A stretch of DNA of 64,000 bases. It comes from Pseudomonas crudilactis. GTDB taxonomy: Bacteria; Pseudomonadota; Gammaproteobacteria; Pseudomonadales; Pseudomonadaceae. Positions 34,461 through 43,285 of the stretch are shown piece by piece; position 1 is the stretch's first letter; each line of letters starts with the position of its first letter. The notes under the pieces are model-generated. The model made no database searches and was not told the origin of the DNA. It was given only the letters and a program-made list of their open reading frames with translations. The DNA is taken from the NCBI RefSeq assembly GCF_013433315.1, contig NZ_WXVV01000001.1:496001-560000 (forward strand), written 5' to 3'. The translations under genes and the position numbers were made by a program.

Positions 34461-34551
34461 TTGTAGGCCTTCGCCTGCTCGCGATAGCGGTGTGTCAGAC
34501 AACACATCGACACCTGACACACCGCTATCGCGAGCAGGCGAAGGCCTACAA
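34461..34551. repeat. REPIN, class 2, copy 2
   Basis: 38-bp inverted repeat TTGTAGGCCTTCGCCTGCTC... with 15-nt loop acaacacatcgacac, which is the reverse complement (14 of 15) of the loop at 22984-22998. Placed 15 nt after the TorF-type gene stop. Confidence 0.92.
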
Positions 34552-34666
34552 GGATTTGCTTTGAATTCGGTAGTTGTTACAGGATGTTTACGATTTTTTT
34601 ACTAATGTTCTTCTACAGTTACCCGCGCAACCGCGTGGTTTTCATTCATGTAAAGGGATGTTTGAC

Positions 34667-36325
34667 ATGGCTTTTGGCAACGGACTGCGTTTACCGTCCA
34701 TCACTCCTACCCGACTGGTGCTGCTGTTTTCCCTGGCGCTGGTGGCGTTGTACAACCTGGCGACCTGGAAGGCGCTGGGTACGCTGATCACCCTGCAAGG
34801 CGCGCACAAACTGGCGTTTTTCGCTTCGTTTGCGCTGTTTTTGTGGGCCGCGATCACCCTGCTGCTGACCCTGGTGTCGTTTCGCTGGACACTGAAACCG
34901 GCACTCACCGTGGTCGCCCTGCTCTCGGCCTGCGCCGCGTATTTCATGAACGAATACGGCATTACCATCGACACGGTGATGATCCAGAACGTCTTCGAAA
35001 CCAACCCCGCCGAAGCCACCGCGCTGTTCAACGGCAAGCTGCTGGCTTACCTGCTGCTGCTCGGCGTGTTGCCGGCAGTGCTGATCTGGCGCTGGCCGGT
35101 GAGTTATCGGCCGTTCTTTCGCGGCTTGCTCAACAAGATTCTGGTGATCATCGCCTGTGTGCTGGTGATCGCCGCGTCAGTGGGCGCGTTCTATTCGACC
35201 TACGCGCCGATCTTTCGCGAAGAAGACAAGCTCACCCACTTCATCAACCCGACCAACTACATCTACGCGATCAGCAAATACACCAAACAACGCCTGGGCA
35301 TCAAAAAGCATTTCGTGGTGCAGGCCATCGGCGAAGACGCGGTGATGAGCGCCAAGGCTGCGAGCCGCGAGAAGAAATCGCTGATGGTGTTTGTGGTCGG
35401 TGAAACCGCCCGCGCCGATCACTTTTCGCTGAACGGCTATGCGCGCGAGACCAACCCCGAACTGAGCAAACTCGACATCCTCAATTTCACCCAGGTGCAT
35501 TCCTGCGGTACGTCGACGGCGGTCTCGGTGCCGTGCATGTTCTCGATGTTCCCGCGTGAGGATTACAGCGACAAGAAAGGCAAAACCTACGAGGGCCTGC
35601 TCGACATCCTCCAGCGTGCCGGCGTGCAAGTGCTGTGGCTGGACAATAACAGTGACTGCAAAGGCACCTGCCTGCGCGTGCCGCATCGCGATATTTCAAA
35701 GAATCAGCCGGGGCCGTTCTGCGATGGCAACAACTGCCTCGACGAGGCGCTGCTGGCCGATCTGCAAAGCTACATCGACAGCCTCAAGGGCCATGCAATC
35801 ATTGTCCTGCATGCGGACGGCAGCCACGGCCCCGAGTACTACGAACGCTACCCGAAAGACATGGAGCGCTTCAAACCGATCTGCCACACCAACCAGTTGG
35901 GCAGTTGCAGCCGCGATGAACTGGTCAACGTGTACGACAACACGATTCTCTACACCGACCATTTCCTCGCCAAGGTCATCGAGCTGCTCAAACACAATCA
36001 GGATTCGCTGGACACCTCGATGGTGTATGTCTCCGATCATGGCGAGTCGCTAGGCGAGAATGGCCTGTATCTGCATGCGGCGCCCTATGCGCTGGCACCT
36101 GAAGCGCAGACCCATGTGCCGATGGTGATGTGGTTCGGCAATGGCACGCTCGCCAGCGAAGGGATTGATCGCGGTTGTCTGCAAGGCAAAACCGGGCAGA
36201 CGGATTTGAGCCATGACAACCTGTTTCATTCGGTGCTGGGGTTGTTTGAGGTGAAGACCTCGGTGTATCAGCCGGGGCTGGATATTTTTCATGGCTGCCG
36301 GCCTTCGATGACGGCTGCGCAATAA
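34667..36325 (+). CDS. eptA: Lipid A phosphoethanolamine transferase EptA
   Basis: A 552-aa inner-membrane enzyme that transfers phosphoethanolamine from phosphatidylethanolamine to lipid A, lowering the binding of polymyxin and other cationic peptides. Five transmembrane segments in about residues 12-175, then a periplasmic sulfatase-fold domain. Active-site motifs: FVVGETARADHFSLNGYARETNPE (metal-ligand Glu), the nucleophile Thr284 in HSCGTSTAVSVPC, and VSDHGESLGENGLYLHAAPYA; paired cysteines (NSDCKGTC, CDGNNC, CHTNQLGSC) suggest disulfides. Start at 34667 uses AGGGA 8 nt upstream; an in-frame ATG nine nt earlier also exists. The family is often induced by metal- or peptide-sensing two-component systems, but none is adjacent. 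Confidence 0.92.
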   Translation: MAFGNGLRLPSITPTRLVLLFSLALVALYNLATWKALGTLITLQGAHKLAFFASFALFLWAAITLLLTLVSFRWTLKPALTVVALLSACAAYFMNEYGITIDTVMIQNVFETNPAEATALFNGKLLAYLLLLGVLPAVLIWRWPVSYRPFFRGLLNKILVIIACVLVIAASVGAFYSTYAPIFREEDKLTHFINPTNYIYAISKYTKQRLGIKKHFVVQAIGEDAVMSAKAASREKKSLMVFVVGETARADHFSLNGYARETNPELSKLDILNFTQVHSCGTSTAVSVPCMFSMFPREDYSDKKGKTYEGLLDILQRAGVQVLWLDNNSDCKGTCLRVPHRDISKNQPGPFCDGNNCLDEALLADLQSYIDSLKGHAIIVLHADGSHGPEYYERYPKDMERFKPICHTNQLGSCSRDELVNVYDNTILYTDHFLAKVIELLKHNQDSLDTSMVYVSDHGESLGENGLYLHAAPYALAPEAQTHVPMVMWFGNGTLASEGIDRGCLQGKTGQTDLSHDNLFHSVLGLFEVKTSVYQPGLDIFHGCRPSMTAAQ

Positions 36326-36345
36326 CCCGCAGACACTGCAAAACC

Positions 36346-36437
36346 CTGTGGGAGCGAGCTTGCTCGCGAATACGGTAGATCAGTCAAAACAGATGTCGAC
36401 TGACCTGCCGCCTTCGCGAGCAAGCTCGCTCCCACAA
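36346..36437. repeat. REPIN, class 1
   Basis: Inverted REP pair CTGTGGGAGCGAGCTTGCTC... / ...CGCCTTCGCGAGCAAGCTCG between the convergent eptA and DUF971 genes, with a loop of about 38 nt. Confidence 0.9.
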
Positions 36438-36452
36438 TTGATCGTGGTGAAC

Positions 36453-36731
36453 CTATGGGATGAGGTTTGCCAGATAGGCCCACGGGTAGATGCCGCGCTG
36501 GTGGCCGTCGCTGAAGACCAGTTGCACGCCATAGCCCTGCGGGTTGAGTTCGATCAAGCGTACGCGGTCATCTACCATCGGCGTCAGGCCTTTCAGGCGA
36601 AACGCGCGGCATTGCGAGCACGGGCACTGACGGCGCAGTTCGGCGTGGTTGAGCTGTTGTTCGCGGCCGTCCGGCCAGCTCAATCGTAGCGTCCCTTCAC
36701 TCTGCGAGTTACCGACTGACAGCGGGTTCAT
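36453..36731 (-). CDS. DUF971 (GBBH-like N-terminal domain) protein
   Basis: A 92-aa protein that is a single DUF971 / gamma-butyrobetaine-hydroxylase-like N-terminal domain. The zinc-type site reads ELRRQCPCSQCR (Cys36, Cys38, Cys41) with SDGHQRGIYPWAYL toward the end. In plant HCF101 this domain is joined to a P-loop iron-sulfur carrier, which makes a role in iron-sulfur protein maturation attractive. That fits the position at the end of a cluster encoding an 8-Fe ferredoxin, but it is inference. Overlaps the HEAT-repeat gene by 4 nt. Confidence 0.85.
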   Translation of the reverse strand: MNPLSVGNSQSEGTLRLSWPDGREQQLNHAELRRQCPCSQCRAFRLKGLTPMVDDRVRLIELNPQGYGVQLVFSDGHQRGIYPWAYLANLIP

Positions 36732-37690
36732 TGCAACTGACTCAAGGCAATGCGCACGGCTTTGCGCACTTCCGGGTCGCCGTCGTCCTGCGCAGCTTGC
36801 AAGGCCGCCACGGCGCCGCGATCATTCAGTTCGCCCAAGGCCAGCGCGGCCTCTTTGCGCAGGTTGCTGATGCGATGGCCGAGGGTGTCGATCAGCGCGT
36901 CCAGTGCCGGGGCAAATTGCAAACGACCAAGGCTGCGAGTGGCGCGCAGGCGCACTTGCCAGTAGTCGTCGCACAAGGCTTCAACCAGCGCGGTGCCAGC
37001 ATCAATGTGGCCGACCTTGCCCAGGGTTGTCGCGGCTTCTTCGCGTACTTGCCAGGCTTCGTCCTGCAAGGCCTGGCGCAGGGCTGGCAACACTTCGGCG
37101 CTGGAGGCCAGGCCCAAAGCACCGGTAGCCGCGCGGCGGACCTCGGTGTCCGGGTCAGCGCTGGCCAATCGTGCCAGGGCGGGCAAAGCGTCGAGTTGCT
37201 TGAGCCAGCCGAGCACGCCCACGGCTTCACGACGAACGCTGGCGTCGGCATCGTTCAGCGCAGCGACCGCCGCCGGCGCAGCATCGGCGAAACGCAGTTC
37301 ACGCAAGGCCCGGAACGCGGCGATGCGCACGCTGACGTCGGCGTGATCGGTCCACGGCAGAATCACCCGCCCCGCTGCTTCAGTCTTGAGCAGACTCAGG
37401 CTTTGTGCAGCGGCGGATTGCACGGCGGGCGACGGATCAGTCAGCGCCTCGCACAAGGCCTGCACGACCTCAGCATCTTCCCAGGCCTCCAGTAACCTCG
37501 CGGCTTCAGCGCGAACTTCTTCAGCAGGATCCTGGCCGAGGCGATCGACCAGCCAGAGCAAGCCATCCGGCTCTTCGAGATCCGCCAGATCGATCAGCGC
37601 AATACGCCGCACACCCGCATCTTCAGCAGTCAGGCGCGGTTGCAGGGCGAGGATTTCATCGTTATCGGTCACAGCAAAAATAGAGGTCAT
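36728..37690 (-). CDS. HEAT-repeat protein
   Basis: A 320-aa all-helical solenoid of about nine HEAT/PBS-lyase-like repeats of about 31 residues (ADAAPAAVAALNDADASVRREAVGVLGWLKQ, then LPALARLASADPDTEVRRAATGALGLA and similar). It has no signal peptide or catalytic motif, so it is probably a cytoplasmic adaptor or chaperone for a partner. It overlaps the ABC ATPase gene and the DUF971 gene by 4 nt each, so it is tightly coupled to the transporter operon. HEAT proteins of this kind act as assembly factors in other systems; here the client is unknown. Confidence 0.87.
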   Translation of the reverse strand: MTSIFAVTDNDEILALQPRLTAEDAGVRRIALIDLADLEEPDGLLWLVDRLGQDPAEEVRAEAARLLEAWEDAEVVQALCEALTDPSPAVQSAAAQSLSLLKTEAAGRVILPWTDHADVSVRIAAFRALRELRFADAAPAAVAALNDADASVRREAVGVLGWLKQLDALPALARLASADPDTEVRRAATGALGLASSAEVLPALRQALQDEAWQVREEAATTLGKVGHIDAGTALVEALCDDYWQVRLRATRSLGRLQFAPALDALIDTLGHRISNLRKEAALALGELNDRGAVAALQAAQDDGDPEVRKAVRIALSQLQ

Positions 37691-38535
37691 AGGGCAAATC
37701 GCGGCAAAGGGTTTTCAGGAGGCAGGCCGAGCGGATTGAGGCGCGGCAGCGGTCGGTCGTTGTCGTGGCGCAGCAGGTCGAGGCAATGGCGTTTGAGGCG
37801 CGAGAATTCAGGACTGGTGACCAGTTCACTGGTGCGTGGCCGGGTGAAATCCAGACGCAAGTCTTCGATGATTCGCCCCGGCCGCGCACTCATCACCAGC
37901 AAGCGGTCGGCGAGAAACAGCGCCTCATCGATGTCGTGAGTGACGAAGACCACGGTGGTGCGGATCCGCGTCCAGATGTCCAGCAGCAGTTCCTGCATGT
38001 TCAAGCGGGTCAGCGCATCCAGTGCGCCGAACGGCTCGTCCATCAATAACAGGCGCGGACGATTGACCAGCACTCGGGCGATTTCCACGCGTTGCTGCAT
38101 GCCACCGGAAAGCTGGTCGGGCCAGCGTTCGGCGAAACCTTCGAGGCCGACCAGTTGGAGAATCTCGTCAGCGGCGCGGTGGCGCTCAGCCTTGCCGACG
38201 CCGCGCATTTTCAGGCCGAAGGCAACGTTGTCACGCACCGTGCGCCACGGAAACAGCGTGTGATGCTGGAACACCATGCCGCGCTGCGGTGACGGCCCGG
38301 ATACTTCGCCGCCATCGACTTTCAGGCTGCCGGCATGCGCACTCAGATGCCCGGCCAGCGCACCGAGCAAGGTCGACTTGCCGCAACCGGACGGGCCGAG
38401 AATGCAGACGAACTGGCCGGGTTCGATCTGACAATCGAGTTCGCGCACCGCTTCGAACGCTTCACGACCGTGGCCGAGGACGATGGACAGTTGGCGGATG
38501 TCGATCCGCCCTTCCGGGGTTTGCATCACGCTCAT
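37687..38535 (-). CDS. ABC transporter ATPase (nitrate/sulfonate/taurine type)
   Basis: A 282-aa ATPase subunit: Walker A GPSGCGKSTLL, Q-loop VFQHHTLFPWRTV, signature LSGGMQQRVEIARVL, Walker B LLLMDEPFGALD, and switch His in FVTHDIDEALFLADR. Most like SsuB/TauB/NrtD. A C-terminal tail of about 40 residues follows the domain. Start chosen at 38535 (MSVMQTPEGR), which overlaps the permease stop by 1 nt. Works with the permease and binding protein encoded upstream. Confidence 0.93.
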   Translation of the reverse strand: MSVMQTPEGRIDIRQLSIVLGHGREAFEAVRELDCQIEPGQFVCILGPSGCGKSTLLGALAGHLSAHAGSLKVDGGEVSGPSPQRGMVFQHHTLFPWRTVRDNVAFGLKMRGVGKAERHRAADEILQLVGLEGFAERWPDQLSGGMQQRVEIARVLVNRPRLLLMDEPFGALDALTRLNMQELLLDIWTRIRTTVVFVTHDIDEALFLADRLLVMSARPGRIIEDLRLDFTRPRTSELVTSPEFSRLKRHCLDLLRHDNDRPLPRLNPLGLPPENPLPRFAL

Positions 38536-39314
38536 CAGGCTTTTCCTCGCGGTCGATGCCAGGGCGTGAACAATCCGCCCAGACGTTTGATCAGCAGACT
38601 GCTGCCCATGCCCAACACGCCGATCAGGAGCATGCCAACGACGATGTCGGCGTAGTTCTGAATCGTGTAGGACTCCCAGGTGTAGTAACCGATGCCGAAC
38701 TGCCCGGAGATCATTTCCGCCGTCACCAGACAGAACCACGAAGTGCCCATGCCGATCGCCAGGCCGGTGATGATGCTGGGTGCGGCGCCGGGCAGGATCA
38801 CTTCGAGCAGGATCGCGCGGCGCCCTGCCCCGAGACTTTTCGCTGAGGCGATCAGGCGCGGGTCGACGCCTTCGACGCCGTGCACGGTGTTGAGCAGGAT
38901 CGGGAACAGCGCGCCGGTGAAGGTGATGAAGACCATCGACAGTTCCGAGGACGGGAACATCAGGATCGCCAGTGGAATCCAGGCCACGGCGGGGATTGGG
39001 CGCAGGACTTCGAGCGGTGGCAGCAGCAGGTCTTCGGCCCATTTCGAGCGGCCGATGGCCAGACCGAGGGCGATGCCGATGACTAGCGCAGCGAGGTAGC
39101 CGGCGAAGACGCGGCTGAGGCTGGCGGTCAGATGTTGCAGGAGCTTGCCGGAGTCGCCGAGGCCCAATGCTGCTTCGATCACCGCGATAGGTGTCGGCAC
39201 GTTGGCGAAGGTGACGAGGCCGAGGTTCCAGTGGTGGCCGGCGGCGAGTTGCCAGAACAGCAGGCAGAGCAGCAAGGATGTGGCTCTTGATGTCCAGCGG
39301 ATGGGTATTTTCAT
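38535..39314 (-). CDS. ABC transporter permease (nitrate/sulfonate/taurine type)
   Basis: A 259-aa inner-membrane permease with about six transmembrane segments and the EAA loop EGVDPRLIASAKSLGAGRRAILLEVILPGAAPSIITGLAIGMG. The FPILLNTVHGVEGVDPRL stretch is typical of the SsuC/TauC/NtrB group. Start chosen at 39314 (MKIPIRW), which opens directly into the first membrane segment. The gene is 264 bp from the binding-protein gene, a gap occupied by a MITE-like element. Confidence 0.92.
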   Translation of the reverse strand: MKIPIRWTSRATSLLLCLLFWQLAAGHHWNLGLVTFANVPTPIAVIEAALGLGDSGKLLQHLTASLSRVFAGYLAALVIGIALGLAIGRSKWAEDLLLPPLEVLRPIPAVAWIPLAILMFPSSELSMVFITFTGALFPILLNTVHGVEGVDPRLIASAKSLGAGRRAILLEVILPGAAPSIITGLAIGMGTSWFCLVTAEMISGQFGIGYYTWESYTIQNYADIVVGMLLIGVLGMGSSLLIKRLGGLFTPWHRPRGKA

Positions 39315-39359
39315 GGAGCGGGTTTCCAGTTCTGGATCTGTGTTGTGGCTGAGATTTAC

Positions 39360-39564
39360 CCCCTCACCCCAGCCCTCTCCCCCAAGGGGGCGAGGGGGAA
39401 AGGGAGCCGATGTTCGTTGCTTGCAAACCTGAGTTCGGCCAGACAGGGAGCCGATCTTCGTGCTTTTCAAAACCTGCGTTCGGCTCGGTATTTCAGGTCG
39501 GCGTAGCTAGTCCAAACACCGCGGTCAGTCCCCTCTCCCTCTGGGAGAGGGCTAGGGTGAGGGG
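39360..39564. repeat. MITE-like element, copy 3, inside the transporter operon
   Basis: About 205 bp between the binding-protein and permease genes. The left end reads CCCTCACCCCAGCCCTCTCC and the right end (39529-39564) AGAGGGCTAGGGTGAGGGG. Right-end interior TATTTCAGGTCGGCGTAGCT matches copies 1, 2 and 4. It also repeats GGGAGCCGAT(G/C)TTCGT twice internally (from about 39403 and 39447). Confidence 0.8.
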
Positions 39565-39578
39565 CTGCTGATCTTCAA

Positions 39579-40982
39579 CTAGCGAGCCGCGACGGCTTGG
39601 GTCGTGGCATCGGTGAAGTCAAAAACCTTGCCGCCCTGCGCCGAGGCAAATTGCTGAGCCTGCCCCTTAAGCAAAAACGCACTCAGGCGTCCCTTGGCAT
39701 CACTGGCAAACCACGCCTGCTCCGCCAGCAACTTGATCCCGCTGTCACTGGCCTGCGCATACACCGCCCGAATGTTTTTGCCTTCCTGCTTCAAAGCCGC
39801 CAACGCAGTGAACGCCTCTTCCGCTGACGCGTACTGCCGCACCTTGCCCTCGCCACGCACCCAGATTTCCGCAACATGGCTAAAGTCTGTAATCGCTTTG
39901 CCCGTCGCCGCATCCGTAGCTTGCAACGGCGTCTGCGCGTAATTGGCCAATTGCGCCGTGTAATCAAGGTTCGACGCCTTGAACGCCGCACGGATGTATT
40001 GATCGTCAATGAAGTTGTTCAGATCGAGCCCGCGATCAGCCTTCTTCAGCAACTTCAACGTATCGATAGCCGTGCCGACTGCCTGACGATATTCCGGCTT
40101 CCAGCTCAGGTCGCGGGTCTGCACGCCGAGCGGACCGTGGAACAGGTAATTGACTTCGGCATCGACACCGGTGACTTTGGCGATCAGTTCGCTGTACTTC
40201 TCAGGCTCGGCGGCGAGCAGTTGATTGGCCTCGATGCTGGCGCGCAGGTACGCGACGACGATCTCCGGGTACTTCTTCGCATACGCCTGATCCACCAGCG
40301 CACCATGGAACGTCGGCGCATTGGCCTGAGCACCGTCGTAGATCTTGCGGGCGAAACCCCGGCTCGGGAACAGTTCGGCGAACGGCACAAAATCGGCGTG
40401 GGCGTCGATCTTGCCGGCTTGCAGCGCCGAGCCGGCGACCTCCGGCGGCTGGGCGATGATGTTGACATCTTTCAGCGGATCCCAGCCCTGCGCCGCCACC
40501 GCACGCAATAACATGCCATGGGCGGTGGAGGCGAACGGCACGGAAATCGTCTTGCCTTTGAGTTCGCTCAGCGCCTGCACAGCGGATGCGCTCGGGACCA
40601 CGATGCCGTTGCCGCTGCCCTTGATGCTGCCCGACAACACGCTGATGAACAGGCTGTGCTTGCCGGCGGTTTCAAACGCGACACCGTTGAATGCACCGGG
40701 GAAATCGGCCATGGCACCGAAGTCGAGTTTGCCGGCGACCATCTCGTTGGTCAGTGGCGCGCCGCTGGTGAAGTTCTTCCACTGCACGTCGTACTTCGCG
40801 TCTTTGTAGGCGCCGTCGTGGGGCAGGTATTTGTCGAGCAGACCGAGTTCACGAATCAACAAGCCGCCGGCGGCGCAGTTGATGGTGGTGTCCTGGGTAC
40901 CGATGGCGATGCGGATGGTTTCGGCCGAGGCCGACAAGGTGAACGAAGCCAGTACCAGACCGGCGATTGCTGCACGCAACAT
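39579..40982 (-). CDS. ABC transporter substrate-binding protein (NMT1/SsuA-like, long form)
   Basis: A 467-aa periplasmic binding protein: signal peptide (1-20, TLSASAE), then TIRIAIGTQDTTINCAAGGLLIRELGLLDKYLP and TSGAPLTNEMVAGKLDFGAMADFPGAFNGVAFE, characteristic of the sulfonate/nitrate/taurine-type (NMT1) family. It is about 130 residues longer than SsuA, the extra part being a helical C-terminal region. The ligand cannot be deduced; the neighbouring redox genes suggest an oxyanion, sulfonate or similar molecule. Start chosen at 40982 (AGGGGA 7 nt upstream). Confidence 0.9.
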   Translation of the reverse strand: MLRAAIAGLVLASFTLSASAETIRIAIGTQDTTINCAAGGLLIRELGLLDKYLPHDGAYKDAKYDVQWKNFTSGAPLTNEMVAGKLDFGAMADFPGAFNGVAFETAGKHSLFISVLSGSIKGSGNGIVVPSASAVQALSELKGKTISVPFASTAHGMLLRAVAAQGWDPLKDVNIIAQPPEVAGSALQAGKIDAHADFVPFAELFPSRGFARKIYDGAQANAPTFHGALVDQAYAKKYPEIVVAYLRASIEANQLLAAEPEKYSELIAKVTGVDAEVNYLFHGPLGVQTRDLSWKPEYRQAVGTAIDTLKLLKKADRGLDLNNFIDDQYIRAAFKASNLDYTAQLANYAQTPLQATDAATGKAITDFSHVAEIWVRGEGKVRQYASAEEAFTALAALKQEGKNIRAVYAQASDSGIKLLAEQAWFASDAKGRLSAFLLKGQAQQFASAQGGKVFDFTDATTQAVAAR

Positions 40983-41109
40983 GAGTGTTTCCCCTCGAAT
41001 CATTTATTTGAGTTCGTCTCCGCCGCGATCAGGGCGCGGTGGGAAACGAGGGGTTTCGGTGAATCCAGCGTCCGGGGTTTCCGGATGGCTTTGGGGTGTC
41101 TGGGCTGGC

Positions 41110-41270
41110 CTCTTCGCGAGCAAGCTCGCTCCCACAGGATTTCTGGCGTATTCAATTTGTGCAGTAACTCGATCCACTGTGGGGAGCGAGCTTGCTCGCG
41201 AAAGCGGAGTATCAGTCGACATCATTGCGCAATGACCCACCGCTATCGCGAGCAGGCTCACTCCTACAGA
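41110..41270. repeat. Cluster of three REP sequences (class 1 pair plus class 2 half)
   Basis: REP at about 41110-41136, an inverted partner at 41177-41205, and a class 2 type REP at about 41238-41270 (ACCGCTATCGCGAGCAGGCT). They fill the 298-bp gap between the ferredoxin and binding-protein genes; no gene or obvious promoter is seen there. Confidence 0.85.
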
Positions 41271-41280
41271 GGAAAGCGTT

Positions 41281-41526
41281 TCAACGCAGGAGATAGGGGA
41301 TGTCGACTTTGACGGCGCCGGTCGGGCAGTCCTTCTCGCACGGCATGCAGTACCAGCATTCGTCGAACGCCATGTAGGCCTTCTGCGTTGCCGGGTTGAT
41401 CGCCAGCAAATCCATCGGGCAAACGTCGACACACACGGTGCAGCCCTTTTCGGCGATGCATTTGTCCTCGTCGACGGTGACGGGGGCGTTGGAGCGGAAG
41501 AAAATTTCCTGAGCTTGATAGGCCAT
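41281..41526 (-). CDS. AprB-like 2x[4Fe-4S] ferredoxin
   Basis: An 81-aa ferredoxin. Two cluster motifs: Cys23, 29, 32, 36 (CIAEKGCTVCVDVCP, an unusual C-x5-C-x2-C-x3-C) and Cys57, 60, 63, 67 (CWYCMPCEKDCP). The AYMAFDECWYC stretch is typical of adenylylsulfate-reductase beta subunits (AprB), which pair with a flavoprotein alpha subunit. The gene for an AprA-like flavoprotein ends 28 nt upstream, so the two almost surely form one enzyme. It lacks the C-terminal tail that AprB wraps around AprA. Start at 41526. Confidence 0.88.
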   Translation of the reverse strand: MAYQAQEIFFRSNAPVTVDEDKCIAEKGCTVCVDVCPMDLLAINPATQKAYMAFDECWYCMPCEKDCPTGAVKVDIPYLLR

Positions 41527-41554
41527 GGTTCGGACTCTTTGATTTATTGATGTA

Positions 41555-43285
41555 TCAAGCGGCGAAAGCGCCGACCCGCAAGCGGTCGTAGGCCTGCATT
41601 TCTTCAGCATCGAGCGGGATGATGTAAGGCTCGACGGCTTTCTTGAAACTGGTCATCTGGCCGTCATCGCCCTTCTTCAGATGGCAATGGCAGAACCATT
41701 CGCTGTCGTTGCGCTGCGGGTGATCAACGCGATAGTGGTACAGGCCCCAGCGGCTTTCGGCGCGGAACAACGAGGCGCGAGCGGCCATTTCGGCGCAGTC
41801 GCGAATCACGCTGGTTTCCATGGCACGCATCAGTTCGTGAGCGTTGTTGGCTTTCATCTGCTCGAGATCGCGTTCGATGTCGCTGAAGCGTTGCAGGCCG
41901 ATCTGCATCTTCTTGGTAACTTTCGGCGGTTGCAGGTAATCGTTGACGAAGCGCCGCAGCTTGTATTCGACCTGTGCCGGCGGCAGACCGTGTTCACGAT
42001 CCAGCGGTGCGTAGACGCGGGCCTTTTCCTTTTCGATCTGCTCGGCATCCAGCGCGGTAAACTCGCGCCCGGCGACAAAATCGGCGGCGTTGTGCCCGGC
42101 AAACCAGCCATAGGTGAACGCGCCAAGCATGTAGTTATGCGGCACGGCGGCCATGTCGCCCGCCGAGTACAAACCTTTCACCGAGGTCTCGGCACGCTCG
42201 TTGACCCAAACGCCAGACGCCGAGTGACCGCTGCAAAAGCCGATTTCAGAGATGTGCATTTCAACCATTTGCGTGCGGTAATCGGTGCCGCGATTGGCGT
42301 GAAACTGACCGCGACTCGGCCGCTCGTTGCTGTGCAGAATCTCCTCGATGTTCTGGATGGTTTCTTCCGCCAGGTGATCGAGTTTGAGAAACACCGGGCC
42401 GTTGCCACTCTCCAGCTCCTGGTGAAACTCCCACATCATCTGCCCGCTCCAGTAGTCGCACTCGATGAAGCGTTCGCCCTTGTTGTTGGCGGTATAGCCG
42501 CCCAGCGGGCCGGTGACGTAGGCGCAGGCCGGGCCGTTGTAATCCTTGATCAGCGGGTTGATCTGGAAGCATTCGAGGTTGGCCAGTTCGGCGCCGGCGT
42601 GATAGGCCATCGCGTAGCCGTCGCCGGCGTTGGTCGGGTTTTCGTAGGTGCCCATCAGGTAGCCGGAGGATGGCAAACCCAAGCGTCCGGCCGCGCCACA
42701 AGCGAGGATCACCGCTTTGGCTTTGATCACATGGAAATCAGCGGTGCGGCAGTCGAAACCCATCACACCGTTGACGGTGCCCTCCTCGTCAGTCAGCAAC
42801 CGCGTGCACACGAGGCGATTGGTGATGCTCACCCGCGCACGTTTCAACTGGCGATAGAGGACCTTTTTGATGTCGTGCCCTTCCGGCATCGGCAGCACGT
42901 AGGCGCCCATGTGGTGGACTTTTTTCACCGCGTAATCGCCGGTTTCGTCCTTCTCGAACTTCACGCCCCAGCGATCAAGTTGTTCGATGGTTTCGAAGCT
43001 GTTCGTCGCGTAGGCATAGACGGCGGCCTGATTGACGATGCCGTCGTTGGCAATGGTGATTTCCTTGGTGTACTGCTCCGGTGTCGAGTGGCCGGGGATG
43101 ATCGCGTTGTTCAGGCCGTCCATGCCCATGCTGATCGCGCCGCTGCGTTTGACGTTGGCCTTGTCGACCAGCAGCACGCGCAGGTCGCGGTTGTTTTCCT
43201 TGGCCTTGATCGCGGCCATCGGCCCGGCGGTGCCGCCGCCAATGACGACGATGTCGTATTCCTGTTCGAGAACGTTGCGGGTCAT
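41555..43285 (-). CDS. AprA-like FAD-dependent oxidoreductase (fumarate reductase/APS reductase superfamily)
   Basis: A 576-aa flavoprotein. FAD motif at residues 11-40 (DIVVIGGGTAGPMAAIKAKE) and VDKANVKRSGAISMGMDGLNNAIIPG, then a stretch laid out like AprA (TYENPTNAGDGYAMAYHAGAELANLECFQ), a capping domain, and GLYSAGDMAAVPHNYMLGAFTYGWFAGHNAADF. The C-terminus has WFCHCHLKKGDDG. The closest recognised enzyme is the alpha subunit of dissimilatory APS reductase, but this organism type is not a sulfate reducer and no sat or qmo genes are near; the substrate is probably different. It overlaps the GntR gene by 4 nt and is followed by the ferredoxin. Confidence 0.85.
   Translation of the reverse strand: MTRNVLEQEYDIVVIGGGTAGPMAAIKAKENNRDLRVLLVDKANVKRSGAISMGMDGLNNAIIPGHSTPEQYTKEITIANDGIVNQAAVYAYATNSFETIEQLDRWGVKFEKDETGDYAVKKVHHMGAYVLPMPEGHDIKKVLYRQLKRARVSITNRLVCTRLLTDEEGTVNGVMGFDCRTADFHVIKAKAVILACGAAGRLGLPSSGYLMGTYENPTNAGDGYAMAYHAGAELANLECFQINPLIKDYNGPACAYVTGPLGGYTANNKGERFIECDYWSGQMMWEFHQELESGNGPVFLKLDHLAEETIQNIEEILHSNERPSRGQFHANRGTDYRTQMVEMHISEIGFCSGHSASGVWVNERAETSVKGLYSAGDMAAVPHNYMLGAFTYGWFAGHNAADFVAGREFTALDAEQIEKEKARVYAPLDREHGLPPAQVEYKLRRFVNDYLQPPKVTKKMQIGLQRFSDIERDLEQMKANNAHELMRAMETSVIRDCAEMAARASLFRAESRWGLYHYRVDHPQRNDSEWFCHCHLKKGDDGQMTSFKKAVEPYIIPLDAEEMQAYDRLRVGAFAA

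Noticed and set aside
41555..43285. Calling the flavoprotein succinate dehydrogenase or fumarate reductase subunit A
   Set aside because: The pairing with an AprB-like ferredoxin and the AprA-like layout of the FAD and capping regions fit the APS-reductase branch better; no SdhB, SdhC or SdhD genes are adjacent.
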